Assembly (NCBI GenBank): GCA_036277635.1
Contig: DASUMP010000302.1
Span: forward strand, 1-7,255
Length of the DNA: 7,255 nucleotides
Direction of reading: 5' to 3'
From: DASUMP01 sp036277635
GTDB lineage: Bacteria > Actinomycetota > Acidimicrobiia > IMCC26256 > PALSA-610
Shown here in pieces: positions 5,372 to 7,255 of the stretch. The notes below the pieces were generated by a model. The model ran no database searches, had not been told where the DNA came from, and saw only the letters and a program-made list of their open reading frames with translations. The position numbers and the translations under genes were made by a program. Positions within the stretch are counted from its first letter, which is position 1. The number at the start of each line of letters is the position of its first letter.

Positions 5372-7255
5372 TCACGCCGACGCGGGACGATCGCCGATCA
5401 CGCCGTCGCGCCGCAGCCGCGCGAGCCGGTCGTCGTCGACGCCGAGCTCGCGCAGCACCTCATCGGTGTGCTGACCGAGCATCGGCGCCGGACCCTGCCA
5501 CCAGCGGTGGGGGCCGGCCGAGAGGCGCATCGGCCACGTGGGGAAGTCGTGGGTGCCGACGACCGGGTGCTCGACCGCTTCGAAGAAGCCGCGGGCACGC
5601 AGCTGCGGATCGTCGAGGGTGGCGAATGCGGGGACGACGGGCCACGCCGCCACGCCCATCGCCCGCAACTCGCGCGCCGCGTCGTGGGGTGCGCGCGTCG
5701 CACACCACCGAGCGCGCTCCACCGGCGTCAGGTCGTCAGCCGTTCCGTCCGATGCGATCCACGCGTCGTCGCCCGCGCACCGGAACACCCCGCGCGCGCC
5801 GCGCCGGCCCGGCGCGACGCCATCGATGCTGGTGCGGATGACCTGTTCCGCCGTGACCGCTGCGGCCACCTCGACGAGCGGCACTTCCACGAGCCCGCCC
5901 TCCCCCGTGCGCGCACGGTGCTCGAGCGCAGCCATCACCGCGAGCGCGGCGTGCGTGCCGACCAGCGGGTCGACGACGCCGCCGGGGATGATCGGAGGGC
6001 CGCCGTCGTACCCGGTCACCCACGCCATCCCGGTCAGCTGCTCCATCGTCTGCGCGAACCCTGGTCGATCCCGCCACGGACCCGTGAGCCCGAACGCCGG
6101 GATCCGCAGGTAGATCGCCGACGGATTGAGCGACTGCACCCCGTCGGCGTCGAGCCCGAACCCGTCCATGACACGCGGCGTGAAGTTCTCGGCGACGACG
6201 TCGGCGCCTCGGATCAGCTCGCGTGCGAGCTCGAGGCCATCGGGATGCGCCAGATCGAGGGTCACGCCGCGCTTGGCGAGGTTCGAGGCGTGGAACAGCG
6301 CCGACTGCTCGTAGAACAACGGGTCGTCCCGGGGATGCACCGCGGCGGCGAAGCGGATGCCGTCCGGACGACGCGTCGATTCCACCTTCACCACGTCGGC
6401 GCCGAGCGCGGCGAGCCACGCGGTCGCGAACGGACCCGCCCAGAACGCCGTGAAGTCGACGACGCGCAACCCGGCCAGCGGTCGGGGCCCCGGCGCGTCC
6501 GCGCGACGGGTGGGCGCGGACGGTCGTCGGTCGGGCCACGGCGTTGCGTCGTGCGCACCGCGCCGCGGCGCGGCGGCGAGCGGCCGGTCGGCGACCGCGG
6601 CGAAGCGGAACGGCGCGCGGGGTCGGACCCAGGGACGTCCGGGCTGCGGCACGTACACGTCGCGCGCAACGAGCTGCGCGAAGCGCGGGAGCTCATGACC
6701 GTTGCCCACGATCGCGGCCGGGACGCGCGCGGCGACGAGCTGCGCCTCGAGCGCGTCCGCGGGGAGCGAGGTGGTCCACGCGCGCACCGCGGCGTTCGTC
6801 TCGTCGGCGCGCGCACCGCGACCGAGCATGGTGTACAGCGTCTCGTCGCCGGTGAGATCGTCACGCCCCATCGCGCCCAGGAGCCCGATCCACTGCGCGA
6901 CGGTGACCGTCGTGATGCCCACGTACCTGCCGTCGGCGGTCGGCTCGTTGCCCGGGATCATCACCCACCGGAACGCACCCGCCCGTGCCCCCGGGAAGCG
7001 CGCCATGAGCGTGGGCGCGGTGAGCAACGTCATCTGCATCGCTTCGAGCTTCGAGACGTCGACGGTCTCGGGCGTACCGGTGCGCGACGCGCGGTACCAC
7101 GCCGTCATCGCGCTGAGCGCGGCGAAGGCGCCGGTGACGTACTCACCGAGGTCTCCACCGAGCGTCAAGGGCGGGAGGTGCGCGTGCCCCTTGCCCGACA
7201 GGCTGCCGCTGCGCGCCTGGAGCACCGGTTCGGGCAGCTCGAGTCCGTCGTCGGG
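5372..7255 (-). CDS. tandem CaiB/BaiF family III CoA-transferase, 5' end outside window
   Basis: The frame stays open to the right edge, so the N-terminus is missing and 627 residues are visible. Family III enzymes move CoA between carboxylic acids through an aspartyl-CoA anhydride; the family also includes alpha-methylacyl-CoA racemases. Visible residues 1-218 are the C-terminal two-thirds of a first domain, with GGDLGEYVTG holding probable catalytic D35 and the TGTPETVDVSKLEA segment (59-72). An Arg/Pro/Ala-rich linker (about 219-256) follows. A second domain begins PLAGLRVVDFTAFWAGPFAT (259-278) and runs to the C-terminus, with GGVVDPLVG holding probable catalytic D429 and RTGEGGLVEV (449-458). 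After DDAWIASDGTADD (496-508) it seems about 30 residues shorter than usual. The full protein is probably about 780 residues. No in-window start is credible, since GTG 7225 lies inside a domain. Acyl substrates cannot be assigned. Confidence 0.9.
   Translation of the reverse strand, partial: PDDGLELPEPVLQARSGSLSGKGHAHLPPLTLGGDLGEYVTGAFAALSAMTAWYRASRTGTPETVDVSKLEAMQMTLLTAPTLMARFPGARAGAFRWVMIPGNEPTADGRYVGITTVTVAQWIGLLGAMGRDDLTGDETLYTMLGRGARADETNAAVRAWTTSLPADALEAQLVAARVPAAIVGNGHELPRFAQLVARDVYVPQPGRPWVRPRAPFRFAAVADRPLAAAPRRGAHDATPWPDRRPSAPTRRADAPGPRPLAGLRVVDFTAFWAGPFATAWLAALGADVVKVESTRRPDGIRFAAAVHPRDDPLFYEQSALFHASNLAKRGVTLDLAHPDGLELARELIRGADVVAENFTPRVMDGFGLDADGVQSLNPSAIYLRIPAFGLTGPWRDRPGFAQTMEQLTGMAWVTGYDGGPPIIPGGVVDPLVGTHAALAVMAALEHRARTGEGGLVEVPLVEVAAAVTAEQVIRTSIDGVAPGRRGARGVFRCAGDDAWIASDGTADDLTPVERARWCATRAPHDAARELRAMGVAAWPVVPAFATLDDPQLRARGFFEAVEHPVVGTHDFPTWPMRLSAGPHRWWQGPAPMLGQHTDEVLRELGVDDDRLARLRRDGVIGDRPASA

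Noticed and set aside
6558..6573. 16-bp palindrome CCGCGCCGCGGCGCGG
   Set aside because: Low-complexity GC sequence in the Arg/Ala/Pro linker of the CoA-transferase, with no positional reason for a regulatory role.
7223..7225. GTG as the start of the CoA-transferase
   Set aside because: The frame remains open to the window edge (PDDGLELPEP precedes it), and the residues after it lie in the middle of a CaiB domain.

Overview
This is a GC-rich window (roughly 70% GC by eye) with pervasive GC-ending codons, several GTG starts and weak or absent Shine-Dalgarno sites at some genes. The gene content points to an actinomycete-type bacterium (Actinomycetota): a tailed HU protein of the HupB/Hlp kind, a stand-alone LigC/LigD-type ATP-dependent DNA ligase and a mycothiol-dependent maleylpyruvate isomerase-like protein. 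The genus cannot be read from the sequence. I see no mobile element, CRISPR array, tRNA or rRNA.

Layout, left to right. (1) 1-651: A short leader with phased A-tracts and a hairpin precedes an HU-family protein (118-561, +). Its Lys/Ala tail is built from 15-nt repeats, and a strong 12-bp hairpin follows it. (2) 652-1611 (+): an ATP-dependent DNA ligase with all nucleotidyl-transfer motifs visible. (3) 1636-3567 (-): a two-gene unit, a class III PLP aminotransferase followed after 3 nt by an Sfp-type 4'-phosphopantetheinyl transferase. (4) 3608-4636 (+): an acetylpolyamine amidohydrolase of the histone-deacetylase fold, divergent from the aminotransferase. The gap between them is only about 30-40 bp and holds a candidate leaderless promoter. 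(5) 4652-7255 (-): a probable operon of a tandem CaiB/BaiF family III CoA-transferase, cut by the right edge, and a maleylpyruvate isomerase-like metalloprotein.

How the genes may work together. HU plus ligase is a plausible DNA-compaction and end-joining pair; a similar end-joining role has been described for the mycobacterial tailed HU, Hlp. Deacetylase plus aminotransferase suggests amine or polyamine catabolism: deacetylate an N-acetyl-amine, then remove its amino group. The co-expressed phosphopantetheinyl transferase does not fit that pathway neatly and is the most puzzling neighbour. CoA-transferase plus isomerase-like protein suggests acyl-CoA or aromatic-acid catabolism with an unknown substrate. 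No single unmistakable new system is visible. The best leads are the divergent amine-gene unit with its phosphopantetheinyl transferase and the double-headed CoA-transferase.
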